A stretch of DNA of 39,524 bases from an uncultured Caldilineales bacterium (GTDB taxonomy: Bacteria; Chloroflexota; Anaerolineae; JAAEKA01). A model generated the notes under the pieces. The model was not told the DNA's origin and did not search any database. It saw only the letters and a program-made list of their open reading frames with translations. Positions 1 through 7,758 of the stretch are shown here, one piece after another. The translations under genes and the position numbers were made by a program. The stretch is from contig CALESQ010000058.1 of assembly GCA_937907455.1 (NCBI GenBank), forward strand, positions 1 through 39,524, written 5' to 3'. Positions within the stretch are counted from its first letter, which is position 1, and each line of letters opens with the position of its first letter.

Positions 1-857
1 TCCATGCCGTGGCGGCCGCCGGACGATCAATCGTCCGGCTACGGTGCAGCGCCCCGTCAACGGGGCTTTCTGGCACACGCACGCCAGCCCGCTTCAGCGG
101 GCGCTGTTTTGTAGCCGGTGGGATTTCATCCCCCGGCGATCTCACGACGGCGCACGCCGCTCATCCATGCCGTGGCGGCCGCCGGACGATCAATCGTCCG
201 GCTACGGTGCAGCGCCCCATAAATGGGGCTTGCCGCCGCACGCACGCCAGCCCGCTTCAGCGGGCGCTGTTTTGTAGCCGGTGGGATTTCATCCCCCGGC
301 GATCTCACGACGGCGCACGCCGCTCATCCATGCCGTGGCGGCCGCCGGACGATCAATCGTCCGGCTACGGTGCAGCGCCCCATAAATGGGGCTTGCCGCC
401 GGACGCACGCCAGCCCGCTTCAGCGGGCGCTGTTTTGTAGCCGGTGGGATTTCATCCCCCGGCAATCCCGCGGCAGCCGCCGGACGATCAATCGTCCGGC
501 TACGGCGCAGCGCCCCGTCAACGGGGCTTGCTGGCACGCGCACGCCAGCCCGCTTCAGCGGGCGCTGTTTTGTAGCCGGTGGGATTTCATCCCCCGGCGA
601 TATCGCGGCAGCCGCCGGACGATCAATCGTCCGGCTACAGCGCAGCGCCCCGTCAACGGGGCTTGCTGGCACACGCACGCCAGCCCGCTTCAGCGGGCGC
701 TGTTTTGTAGCCGGTGGGATTTCATCCCCCGACGATCTCACGACAGCGCACGCCGCTCATCCATGCCGTGGCGGCTGCCGGACGCACGCCAGCCCGCTTC
801 AGCGGGCGCTGTTTTGTAGCCGGTGGGATTTCATCCCCCGGCGATCTCACGACGGCA
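1..857. repeat. REP/BIME-like palindrome array
   Basis: Six degenerate copies of a unit built almost wholly of dyads; units 1 and 2 (1-163 and 164-326) are each 163 bp. (a) A dyad with arms GCCGGACGAT/ATCGTCCGGC around CA, followed by CTAC, starts at 18, 181, 344, 479 and 614. (b) GCCCC-type dyads lie at 51, 214, 377, 512 and 647. (c) AGCCCGCTTCAGCGGGC occurs six times. (d) A GTAG-footed imperfect hairpin (GCCGG-T-GGGAT/ATCCCCCGGC, bulged T) starts at 111, 274, 437, 572, 707 and 816. (e) CGGCG-CA-CGCCG lies at 148 and 311. On the minus strand dyad (a) also starts with GTAG, so (a) and (d) are inverted REP-like elements, as in BIMEs. GTAG at the hairpin foot is the hallmark of REPs mobilised by RAYT transposases (family knowledge); no RAYT gene is in the window. 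Open frames across the array are repeat artefacts. Confidence 0.85.
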
Positions 858-1620
858 GTTGAATGATCTTGAAGTGAGCGCCGTAGGGATCCATTGCCGA
901 GGTCATGCGGCCAAAAGGTGTGTCTTCCACCGGCCCAAATACCTTGCCGCCGTGCTGAACAATCGTCGCAGTCGCCTTGTCTGCATCCGCAACCGCGAAA
1001 TAAATTGCCCAGTTGGGATGAAAGTCGCCCCACGCCGGGTCAATCTGCATCACGCCGCCCAGCATTGTTTCGCCTTGTTTGAACACGTAGTATTCAAAAT
1101 CACCCGGCATTGGTTCTGCCGCGGCTTGAAGCAGCGCGGCATAGAAATCGCGTGATTGCTTGGCATCGGCGGCATACAGCTCGCACCAGGTCATAGCGCC
1201 CGGCTCGTCAGTAACCTGCGCGCCGATATGCTGTCCTGCCTGCCAAAAGCTGAACACCGCGCCGCCCGGATCAACCAGGGTTGCCATGCTGCCGAATTGA
1301 TCAACTACCATAGCGGGAACCATCACAGTGGCTCCCAGGGCAACGGCCCGCGCCACATCGGTTTCGATATCGTCTGTGGCAAAGTACAGCCCCCAGGCCA
1401 CAGGAAAGGTCGTGCCATCAGGGCTTGTGTTGCCCCCCATGCCAGCGACGGGGTGTTGTCCTACGCGTGACATGGTGTAGTTGCCAAATTCCGGGCCGGC
1501 TACATCGTATTCCCAGCCGAACAAAGCGCGGTAAAAAGCGCGGGCTTGATCGAGGTCGGGTGTGGCCAGGTCAACCCAGGTGGGGACGCCTGCGGGTTTC
1601 GCTTGTCCATAGATAGTCAT
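847..1620 (-). CDS. VOC-family protein, two glyoxalase-like domains
   Basis: 257 residues made of two vicinal-oxygen-chelate modules. The first (about 10-127) starts TWVDLATPDLDQARAFYRAL and ends in a VDPGGAVFSFWQ strand. The second (about 140-255) starts WCELYAADAKQSRDFYAALL and ends in DPYGAHFKIIQ. The family includes lyases, dioxygenases and many uncharacterised cytosolic proteins; the tandem arrangement resembles the CFP30B/27-kDa antigen group, whose substrate is generally unknown, so no reaction is assigned. The start at 1620 is chosen because AAGGAGA precedes that ATG by a normal distance; an upstream in-frame codon at 1710 has no such site. The last codons and the TGA lie inside the flank of the palindrome array (GATCTCACGACGGC on the plus strand), so the repeat supplies the stop codon. 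It is divergent from nothing and followed only by repeats. Confidence 0.85.
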   Translation of the reverse strand: MTIYGQAKPAGVPTWVDLATPDLDQARAFYRALFGWEYDVAGPEFGNYTMSRVGQHPVAGMGGNTSPDGTTFPVAWGLYFATDDIETDVARAVALGATVMVPAMVVDQFGSMATLVDPGGAVFSFWQAGQHIGAQVTDEPGAMTWCELYAADAKQSRDFYAALLQAAAEPMPGDFEYYVFKQGETMLGGVMQIDPAWGDFHPNWAIYFAVADADKATATIVQHGGKVFGPVEDTPFGRMTSAMDPYGAHFKIIQLPS

Positions 1621-1776
1621 TGGGTCTGTTCTCCTTGCTGAATCACAACAATATAACGATACAGGGATCGCACAAATGTTCTGTAACCGTATCACGAAAC
1701 CAAATTTCACAATGTGAGCCAGCTTCCATTTTGATCAGGGAAGCCCTAACACTGATCTGTCCGCGAGACCCGCTTC

Positions 1777-2706
1777 TCATTCAATCGTTGTGACCAATGT
1801 GCGCACTGCACCGGCTTGTTGCAAGGCCGCTGCTATGCTGTCTGCCGTCTCCGGTGCGGTCAGAGCGATCATATTGCCGCCGCGTCCACCGCCGCTGAGT
1901 TTTGCCCCCCAGGCTCCGGCGCGGCGTGCAGCCTGGCAAAGCATCTCCAACGCTGGGCTTGAGACGCCCAGCTCGGCCAGCAGCCTTTGGTTTTCATCCA
2001 TCAGTGGGCCAAGCCCGGCCACATCGCCCGCAGCCAGCATCACCCGCGCGGCGCGGGTGATAGCGCCTATCGCGTCGAACCGCTGCCCGAAGCCGTTGAC
2101 ATCAGCCTGCCAGCCACGACGTACATCGCCCACAGCAAGGCTGGTGGGGCTGGGCACACCCGTGTCACCAATCACCAGAGTGCAAGGCGCGGCCACGGCA
2201 AAAGGCTGTGGCGGCTGCCCGCGCACAAACCACACGGCCATGCCATAGGCCACCACGGTGTTATCCACACCGCTGGGTGTGCCGTGAAATTGTTTTTCGC
2301 TTTCGTAAACCAGTGCCGACACCGCCGCAGGTGCCAGGCTCTGCCCGGCAGCCGCAGCCAGACTGCGCACAATCGCCGTGGCTGCCGCCGCGCCGCTGCC
2401 TAATCCACCGGCTACAGGAATGGTAGAGCGCAGCGTAATTGTCAAGTCAGCCGTAGCATGCAGGCCCAGCGTCTTCAGCGCCAGGTGTGCCACATGAGCC
2501 AATGGCTGTTCTGCGGTTTCCCTTGATAAAGCCACCTGACGGCCTAAATCAGGCAGTGCCAGCACCACGCCCCGGCCCGGCGTGCCTGGCGTCACCGTGG
2601 CTGTGGCTTGCACCCCATTCACCGGCGCGGCAATTGCCGGACGACCATAAACCACTGCATGTTCGCCACATAAAATAATCTTGCCGGGTGCGCTGGCTTG
2701 CCACAT
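1777..2706 (-). CDS. mvk: mevalonate kinase (GHMP kinase)
   Basis: 309 residues. Expected to phosphorylate mevalonate with ATP in the cytosolic mevalonate route to isopentenyl diphosphate. N-terminal APGKIILCGEHAVVYGRPAI is the diagnostic mevalonate-kinase opening. The glycine-rich ATP loop is PVAGGLGSGAAAATAIV (about residues 95-111), and the C-terminal GHMP motif is GAKLSGGGRGGNMIAL (about 270-285). The length is that of bacterial and archaeal enzymes. ATG at 2706 is preferred to an in-frame TTG at 2724; neither has a convincing ribosome site. No other mevalonate-pathway gene is in the window, so the pathway must be completed elsewhere. It is transcribed divergently from the lipoprotein gene at 2861. 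Phosphomevalonate kinase is a weaker alternative because the GEHAVVYG box favours mevalonate kinase. Confidence 0.82.
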   Translation of the reverse strand: MWQASAPGKIILCGEHAVVYGRPAIAAPVNGVQATATVTPGTPGRGVVLALPDLGRQVALSRETAEQPLAHVAHLALKTLGLHATADLTITLRSTIPVAGGLGSGAAAATAIVRSLAAAAGQSLAPAAVSALVYESEKQFHGTPSGVDNTVVAYGMAVWFVRGQPPQPFAVAAPCTLVIGDTGVPSPTSLAVGDVRRGWQADVNGFGQRFDAIGAITRAARVMLAAGDVAGLGPLMDENQRLLAELGVSSPALEMLCQAARRAGAWGAKLSGGGRGGNMIALTAPETADSIAAALQQAGAVRTLVTTIE

Positions 2707-2770
2707 GTCGGTAGTGTACCCCAAGCGTGGCGCTGAGGCAAAGCCGCTCGCTCGTCACCACGCGCATTGC

Positions 2771-2798
2771 TGGTCAAAAGCACTAAACTGTGTACAAT
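2771..2798 (+). promoter_or_regulatory. possible sigma-70-like promoter
   Basis: TGGTCA at 2771-2776, a 16-base spacer, and TACAAT at 2793-2798, about 60 bases before the ATG at 2861. The -10 matches well and the -35 poorly. TACAAT also appears upstream of the genes at 12046 and 32195. Confidence 0.35.
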
Positions 2799-2860
2799 AA
2801 AGTCGCGTTTAACGGCGATATCTGCCCGTATAGGTCTTTTCTTTGTTACAGGGAGCCGAG

Positions 2861-3856
2861 ATGAAACACAAGGGTCTTGTACTCTGTTTTTTAATTATCA
2901 CATTGCTGGTTGCAGCTTGCGGCAGCCAAACCGACACCCAAAGCAACAACCAAGACAAATTGCCGCTGCTGATGCCGCGTCTCACTGTTAATATAAATGA
3001 GCAGGGCGCGCCCAGCGTGATGGGCATTTCACTGGCACGCGCGGGCAGTTTGATTGGCCAGGATTTAAGCGGGCTAGCCGTGGATCCAGCCTTGATCGAA
3101 CGTCTTAGCGCCGCCGGTGTTGAGACCATCGAGGCGGTAGCTACCGGCGAAGGCGTGTATCTTTATACCAACGGCCAGCCCTTGCCTTATCTGGCTTTGG
3201 ATGATGCCACCCGCCAGCATGTAGCGGATCTGCTGAAGCTGGCGCGCGTCGAGCCAAACACTGCCAATACGGTGCAAAGCCTGCTGCAGAACAAGATCAT
3301 CAGTCGCACCGGTGTGCCCATAGTCATCAAGCTGCCGAATGCCGCTGATGATGCCGCGCTGCGTGATCCCAAAACGCTACCGCGCGTAGATACCGCCCAG
3401 GTGCGCGCTGCCACAACCGAGCGCGTGCTGATCCTGCATTTCGATCTGGATGTAGACCAGCAGGGAATGCTAGCCCTGGCCGGGTCCTCTACCGCCGACC
3501 TGCAAGGGGCGATGGCGGTGGCCGGGCTGCCGGTTGATCTCAGTGCGGTACGCATGAACCCCGCCACCGTGGCTTCGCTGCATGAGGCTGACATCGCCCT
3601 GCTGCAAATCGAAACCGAGCCAGAGGGGCTATACCTCAGCTTGAATGGTGGCCGCCTGCCACGCGTGGCCTGGGATGAAGAACGCCTGAGCAATGCCTTG
3701 TTGCTTTTCGGCCAACTTGAACCAAACCACCCCTATCTGCCGTTGGCCCAGTTTTTGCTGCCCTACCTGCCCGCGGCCGACATCGAGCTGGGTATCACGC
3801 TGCCGGCGGTGGACGGCCAGTCCGCTCCTGTGCCCGCTGAGTGGATCCGTCCGTAA
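2861..3856 (+). CDS. lipoprotein with an internally duplicated domain
   Basis: 331 residues, not a family I can name. Residues 1-20 form a lipoprotein signal (hydrophobic stretch, then VAAC with Cys20), so the protein is probably anchored on the outer face of the cytoplasmic membrane. The rest is two copies of a domain of about 120 residues (about 40-160 and 190-315). Each copy has an N(or D)-x-(D/E)QQ/EQG strand, a V-D-P or M-N-P turn with a helix, then EG-V/L-YL-x-(T/L)NG-x-x-LP followed by an acidic helix and a closing I-x-LP strand: GEGVYLYTNGQPLP at 97-110 against PEGLYLSLNGGRLP at 254-267. The ATG at 2861 is chosen for the GGGAG just before it and because it opens the signal peptide. 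The next gene starts 30 bases after the stop, so the two are probably co-transcribed and work together at the envelope. Function unknown. Confidence 0.85.
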   Translation: MKHKGLVLCFLIITLLVAACGSQTDTQSNNQDKLPLLMPRLTVNINEQGAPSVMGISLARAGSLIGQDLSGLAVDPALIERLSAAGVETIEAVATGEGVYLYTNGQPLPYLALDDATRQHVADLLKLARVEPNTANTVQSLLQNKIISRTGVPIVIKLPNAADDAALRDPKTLPRVDTAQVRAATTERVLILHFDLDVDQQGMLALAGSSTADLQGAMAVAGLPVDLSAVRMNPATVASLHEADIALLQIETEPEGLYLSLNGGRLPRVAWDEERLSNALLLFGQLEPNHPYLPLAQFLLPYLPAADIELGITLPAVDGQSAPVPAEWIRP

Positions 3857-3885
3857 CGCTTGAAGCGGCTTGCCAGGGGTTATCC

Positions 3886-5451
3886 ATGATGGTTTCACGT
3901 CCGTGGCTGCGCGGGGGAGCTGTGTTGCTGTTGCTGTTGCTGCTGGGATTGGTGGCGATCTATGGCAGCAGTCAACGCCGCGCCCAGCCTTTGCTTCAGC
4001 CAGTGCCCTCGGTGACACCTTCCATCAACCCTGTTGCGCCTCGTGTCACCCCGCACGCGCCATCCCTGACGCCTGATATTGCTGCCCCCCAACCGCTGTC
4101 GGTCACACCGAATGCCTTGCTGTCGGCATCTGCCAGCCCTGGCCCCACCGTGGCGGCTGACCTGGCGTTAGAGTGGACCTCGCTCAAGGCCAACGAGTAC
4201 CTCGGCACTGTGGCGCAGCGCTACGGCGTTTCGCTGGATGAGATCGTAGCTTTCAGCGGCATCACCAACCCCGATGTAGTCCCCATTGGCCAGGGCTTGA
4301 TCATCCCACACCGTCCGGGCCGCACTACCCCAGACACGCGCCTGCTGCCTGACAGCGAGTTGGTTTATGGCGTGGCTTATACTGACTTTGACCTGCATGA
4401 TTTTGTGCAGCAAGCGGGCGGACGGCTGGCACAGGTTACGCTCACCGGCCTGGATGGCGCGTCCTGGAACGGCGCGGATGCAGTCGAGCGGGTGGCGATG
4501 CGCTACAGTGTCGGCCCGCGCGTGTTGCTGGCGCTGATGGAAGCAGGCAGTGGCTGGGTGACTGACCCCGATCCGCAAGGCCTGGCCGCAGATTATCCCC
4601 TGGGCCACACCAACGGCGGTCCTGGCTTGTTGCCACAACTGGAGTGGGCTGCCAACACACTCAACCGCGGTTTCTACGGCTGGCAAGATCGCGGCGAAAC
4701 CGCCATTCGCAGCGAGGATGGCCAGATTGCCCGCGGCGCTCCTGGCCTCAACCCTGGCACAGTGGCTGTGCAGCGGGTGTTGGCTGCCGATGTGTCCTTC
4801 GACCGCCTACCGGCACGCCTGGCTGAGTTTGATGCGGCCTACCGCCGCCTGTTTGGCGATCCTTTCGATCTCGACGCGGGGCCGGTGCTGCCTGCCGACT
4901 TGCAACAGCCTCTGCTGCATCTGCCCTGGGCCGTGGGCGAGTGGTGGCATCTCACCGGCGGGCCGCACGGGGCTTGGGTGAGCGGCAGCGGTTGGGCCGC
5001 ACTGGACTTTGTGCCGGAGGGCGCGCAGATCGGCACCTGCACACCGGCTGCGGCGTGGGCTGTGGCGGCTGCACCCGGGGTGGTGGTGCGCAGTACGCCC
5101 GGCGAAATCTTGCTGGACCTGGATGGCGACGGCGATATGCGCACCGGTTGGGTGCTGCAATATCTGCATGTGGTGGATACCCCGGCGCTGGGCGCGGTGC
5201 TGGCTCAGGATGATCCCGTAGGGCGGCCCAGTTGCGAAGGAGGCGCGGCGGCCACCACGCACTTGCATGTGGCGCGACGCTACAACGGCCTGTGGGTGGC
5301 TGCGGGTGGCCCAGTGCCGATGACGCTGGACGGTTGGGCCGCGTATGGCGGCTTTGAGTACGAGGGGGGAATGCGCAAGCCCGGTCAGCCTGATCGCCTG
5401 GCCGAACACTCGCGCGAGCGCGAGGTCAACGGCTTGTTGCGGGAGGAGTGA
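3886..5451 (+). CDS. LysM and M23-peptidase (LytM) envelope protein
   Basis: 521 residues. One N-terminal membrane segment (about 11-26) is followed by a Pro/Thr/Ser-rich linker (35-90), a LysM module (about 97-141, EYLGTVAQRYGVSLDEIV then IPIGQGLIIP-like end), a middle region (165-330) and a C-terminal M23-like domain (about 345-480). Candidate zinc ligands are all present: H361, D374 (in AALDF) and the H459-x-H461 pair in THLHVARR, so the peptidase could be active. The middle region (ERVAMRYSVGPRVLLALMEA) faintly resembles a lysozyme-like fold; I would not rely on that. Role inferred: binding and trimming of peptidoglycan outside the membrane. The ATG pair at 3886/3889 follows AGGGG; an in-frame GTG at 3841 overlaps the previous gene's end and would add a non-hydrophobic leader. 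A hairpin terminator follows at 5485. Confidence 0.82.
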   Translation: MMVSRPWLRGGAVLLLLLLLGLVAIYGSSQRRAQPLLQPVPSVTPSINPVAPRVTPHAPSLTPDIAAPQPLSVTPNALLSASASPGPTVAADLALEWTSLKANEYLGTVAQRYGVSLDEIVAFSGITNPDVVPIGQGLIIPHRPGRTTPDTRLLPDSELVYGVAYTDFDLHDFVQQAGGRLAQVTLTGLDGASWNGADAVERVAMRYSVGPRVLLALMEAGSGWVTDPDPQGLAADYPLGHTNGGPGLLPQLEWAANTLNRGFYGWQDRGETAIRSEDGQIARGAPGLNPGTVAVQRVLAADVSFDRLPARLAEFDAAYRRLFGDPFDLDAGPVLPADLQQPLLHLPWAVGEWWHLTGGPHGAWVSGSGWAALDFVPEGAQIGTCTPAAAWAVAAAPGVVVRSTPGEILLDLDGDGDMRTGWVLQYLHVVDTPALGAVLAQDDPVGRPSCEGGAAATTHLHVARRYNGLWVAAGGPVPMTLDGWAAYGGFEYEGGMRKPGQPDRLAEHSREREVNGLLREE

Positions 5452-5484
5452 ACGCGAATTTCGTCAGACTTAGCAAAGATCGGT

Positions 5485-5508
5485 CGGAGTGAAGATGCTC
5501 CGTTTTTT
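5485..5508 (+). terminator. intrinsic terminator of the lipoprotein/LysM operon
   Basis: CGGAG (5485-5489), 8-base loop, CTCCG (5498-5502), then six T. The T-run overlaps the stop codon of the convergent gene at 5507. The stem is short (5 bp), hence moderate confidence. Confidence 0.6.
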
Positions 5509-7312
5509 AACCAAGAGCGCGTGGTTTTGCTGCGTCGGCTGTGTGTACAATCGCATCAAGCTTTTGTGTTACTTCAGCGGTAATTTGGTCGGGTGTCAGT
5601 AGTGTTGCCAGCACATGGTAGCCGCTTTTGCGCATCAGGTTGGGCAGTTCCAGCTTTTTGAAGTAAGTCGCAAAAACCGGCTCAAGAAAGTCTTCACTGG
5701 CTTTGATGTCCTCTGACCAGGGGGACGGGCGTCCCAGAGTTGCCAGCGCATCGCTCACTTCGTTAATTGCTTCGTGCATGGCTCGTTCTCGGCGCTGGAT
5801 TTCATGCAAGCTAAATAAATCGGAGATCAAGCCGTGACGGGCATAGGCTAGCAATACATCGTGCTGACAGAGGTAGTTTTCAATTTCTCGTCGCTGCCAC
5901 ATCAATTCGTGCAGCGGCGTGCTGTCTTGTAACGCGCTGTCCAGGCGATCAAAGAGGGCAAGGCCGACGAAATCGGGTTTAGCTTCGCGCAAACCGTAAA
6001 AATGATCTCGAGCCTTTTGAGGTACATTCGAGGCGACATAATGTACAAAAGGCCGTGCCAGTACATCAGCCGCAGGATGATTCAGCGTGGTCGCAAAGGC
6101 TTGAAGAATAGCCAGATCGGTGCTTCCTTCCAAATACAGCACCCAGCCTGTTTGTTCCGCTTGCACGTATTGCTCAAAGCCCAGGGTGGTTAGGGCTTTG
6201 AGTACTTGGCTGCCGCGGTCATTGATACGGTGAGGCAACCCTACAAAGGCAATTACCGTATCACGTCCGGCGGCCTCATTGAGAACAATCTCGGAATGGC
6301 TGGCTGCAATAATCTGCGATCCTTGTTTGCGCGCCACATCGGTTAGCAATTGATAGGTTTGCCGCTGGCGCAGTACCTCCAGATGGGCATCCGGCTCGTC
6401 CAACAGTAGCACCGAGTTAGGATTGGCGTAGAGATAGGCCAACAATAGCAAGGTCTGTTGCAGGCCGCGCCCTGACGAAGCTAAATCAAGCACAGTACCA
6501 TCGCTTTGTTTGTAAGTCATGGTTAATTCACTGCGTTCTTTAACGTAACGCGGTGGTATTAAGGACACGCCAAACAAGTTGTTGATGTGTTGGATCAGCG
6601 CTTGCCACTCTGGCGTACCATTGAAGTCAAGGTGTGGTCGATTCTGTCCGTAGGACGCACGAGTTTCTTTGACAGAAAGCGGATTTTGCGTCGGCTGTTC
6701 TGCTTCTCCATAGATGCGATAACAAAGATTGCGTAGTACCTGGGCCGTTTGACCCTGACCAATCAATACAGCAATCTCCCCCGCTTGTTTCATGTACTCG
6801 CGATCAGCCAACCCTGACATGGGAGGCAGAAAAGCCACGCGGGTTTCACCTGCCTCTTCAGGTATGGACATGCGATTCGGCGGGTTATCCTGGTTTGTGC
6901 GTAGCGGCCGACAATAGAACGATTCATCGTTGGCATAGTCGAACTCCAGGCCACAAGACCAGGGACTATCATGGCTCACACCGTCTACAATAATATCAAT
7001 ACGGACATTCTCGGTTTTTCGTGGGCCAGCGTTACTGCGTACCTGTAAATCGCGCCAGAGCAGGTTGGTACCGGGCACGGGGATCGCCGCCAGGTCGCGG
7101 CGATTGATGGTAACGCCAGGGCGCTCTTCGGGAGATTTCCGCCCTGCATACCTTTCATTCCAGCGCCGCAAGCCAATATCCCAGAGCGCTAGCGCCTGGA
7201 GTGCACTGGTTTTTCCCGAGTTATTGGGGCCAATCAAGACAACGGCCTGACCAAGATCAAACCCTATATCTTCGAAACGCTTAAAATTGCGAATACGAAT
7301 GTGAGTCAGCAT
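5507..7312 (-). CDS. OLD-like AAA/ABC ATPase with TOPRIM domain
   Basis: 601 residues. N-terminal SMC/ABC-type ATPase: LTHIRIRNFKRFEDIGFDL opening, Walker A GPNNSGKT (28-35), signature-like LASSGRGLQQTLLLL (about 278-291), Walker B VLLLDEPDAHL (301-311), and a SHS switch at 338-340. C-terminal TOPRIM-like domain: acidic motif LYLEGSTDLAIL (E395, D399), then LALFDRLD (D455, D458), then RREIENYL (474-481), the REIENYL box typical of this group. These are the features of the OLD nuclease family (ATPase fused to TOPRIM nuclease), members of which act in phage defence or DNA processing. No UvrD/GajB helicase gene is adjacent, so this is a stand-alone (class 1-like) arrangement, not a Gabija pair. 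ATG at 7312 has AAGGAGA before it. Defence role is inference. Confidence 0.8.
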   Translation of the reverse strand: MLTHIRIRNFKRFEDIGFDLGQAVVLIGPNNSGKTSALQALALWDIGLRRWNERYAGRKSPEERPGVTINRRDLAAIPVPGTNLLWRDLQVRSNAGPRKTENVRIDIIVDGVSHDSPWSCGLEFDYANDESFYCRPLRTNQDNPPNRMSIPEEAGETRVAFLPPMSGLADREYMKQAGEIAVLIGQGQTAQVLRNLCYRIYGEAEQPTQNPLSVKETRASYGQNRPHLDFNGTPEWQALIQHINNLFGVSLIPPRYVKERSELTMTYKQSDGTVLDLASSGRGLQQTLLLLAYLYANPNSVLLLDEPDAHLEVLRQRQTYQLLTDVARKQGSQIIAASHSEIVLNEAAGRDTVIAFVGLPHRINDRGSQVLKALTTLGFEQYVQAEQTGWVLYLEGSTDLAILQAFATTLNHPAADVLARPFVHYVASNVPQKARDHFYGLREAKPDFVGLALFDRLDSALQDSTPLHELMWQRREIENYLCQHDVLLAYARHGLISDLFSLHEIQRRERAMHEAINEVSDALATLGRPSPWSEDIKASEDFLEPVFATYFKKLELPNLMRKSGYHVLATLLTPDQITAEVTQKLDAIVHTADAAKPRALG

Positions 7313-7347
7313 AAGATGGTTCTCCTTGCGCGTTTCAGGCTTGCTGC

Positions 7348-7353
7348 ATTATA
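7348..7353 (-). promoter_or_regulatory. -10 box for the OLD-like gene
   Basis: Perfect TATAAT on the minus strand about 36 bases before the ATG at 7312. No good -35 lies at 16-18 bases (the best TTGATA is 21 bases away), so this is only a candidate. Confidence 0.4.
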
Positions 7354-7425
7354 ATCAGGAATTAGTTTCGCTTGTATCAATTTATAGTATAGCCTACCAG
7401 CAAGGCTTTGCCCAACTTGATCAGT

Positions 7426-7441
7426 GAGGTGCTATCACCTC
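7426..7441. promoter_or_regulatory. dyad, possible operator
   Basis: Perfect inverted repeat GAGGTG/CACCTC around CTAT, in the divergent intergenic region. It is distant from both starts; regulator unknown. Confidence 0.3.
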
Positions 7442-7616
7442 CGGCGCGATCGGCTGGTTGTGTATAGATTTCGTTTGGAACGTGTTGCCACCAAACAATT
7501 CCCCAACATTACATTCAAATTGAGCTGACTTCTTTGAATTATGCTGTCCGAAACGCGCACTACGTTTCATACTTAGCGCTTTTTCAAACGACTAACAAGT
7601 TTTAAGACAAAGGGAT

Positions 7617-7644
7617 TTGACTTGTTATCTATTAGGGTTAAAAT
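7617..7644 (+). promoter_or_regulatory. candidate promoter of the sugar-importer operon
   Basis: TTGACT (7617-7622), 16-base spacer, TAAAAT (7639-7644). It would give a leader of roughly 108 bases before the ATG at 7759. Confidence 0.4.
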
Positions 7645-7758
7645 TCATTTGTTCTATGCTGCTTTTTTGGAGCAAGAACAGGTTATTTTTAGTGGTCAGA
7701 TGCTGTTTCAGCGGATGACCCATTTTCTTCCTCCCCCTATTTCTCATAAGGAGAAACT

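Larger units (their letters stand above)
7313..7758. other. AT-richer divergent intergenic region
   Basis: 446 bases without a gene, clearly richer in A/T than its surroundings. It separates the divergent OLD-like gene and sugar-importer operon. It holds a TATAAT on the minus strand (7348-7353), a perfect dyad GAGGTG-CTAT-CACCTC (7426-7441), and a plausible plus-strand promoter at 7617-7644. The long leader before 7759 may hold further control; no known riboswitch fold was recognised. Confidence 0.6.

Noticed and set aside
1..857. CRISPR array
   Set aside because: Units are 130-163 bp with no constant short repeat/unique spacer pattern, and there are no cas genes.
9..862. Several overlapping open frames of 60-198 codons on both strands
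   Set aside because: They are translations of the palindrome array; their protein repeats follow the DNA unit, and they have no ribosome site or family signal.
5507..7312. Gabija (GajA) defence ATPase
   Set aside because: GajA is paired with a UvrD-like GajB; the neighbours are a cell-wall gene and a sugar importer.
7313..7758. tRNA or known riboswitch
   Set aside because: No cloverleaf, T-loop motif or recognised aptamer consensus was seen.
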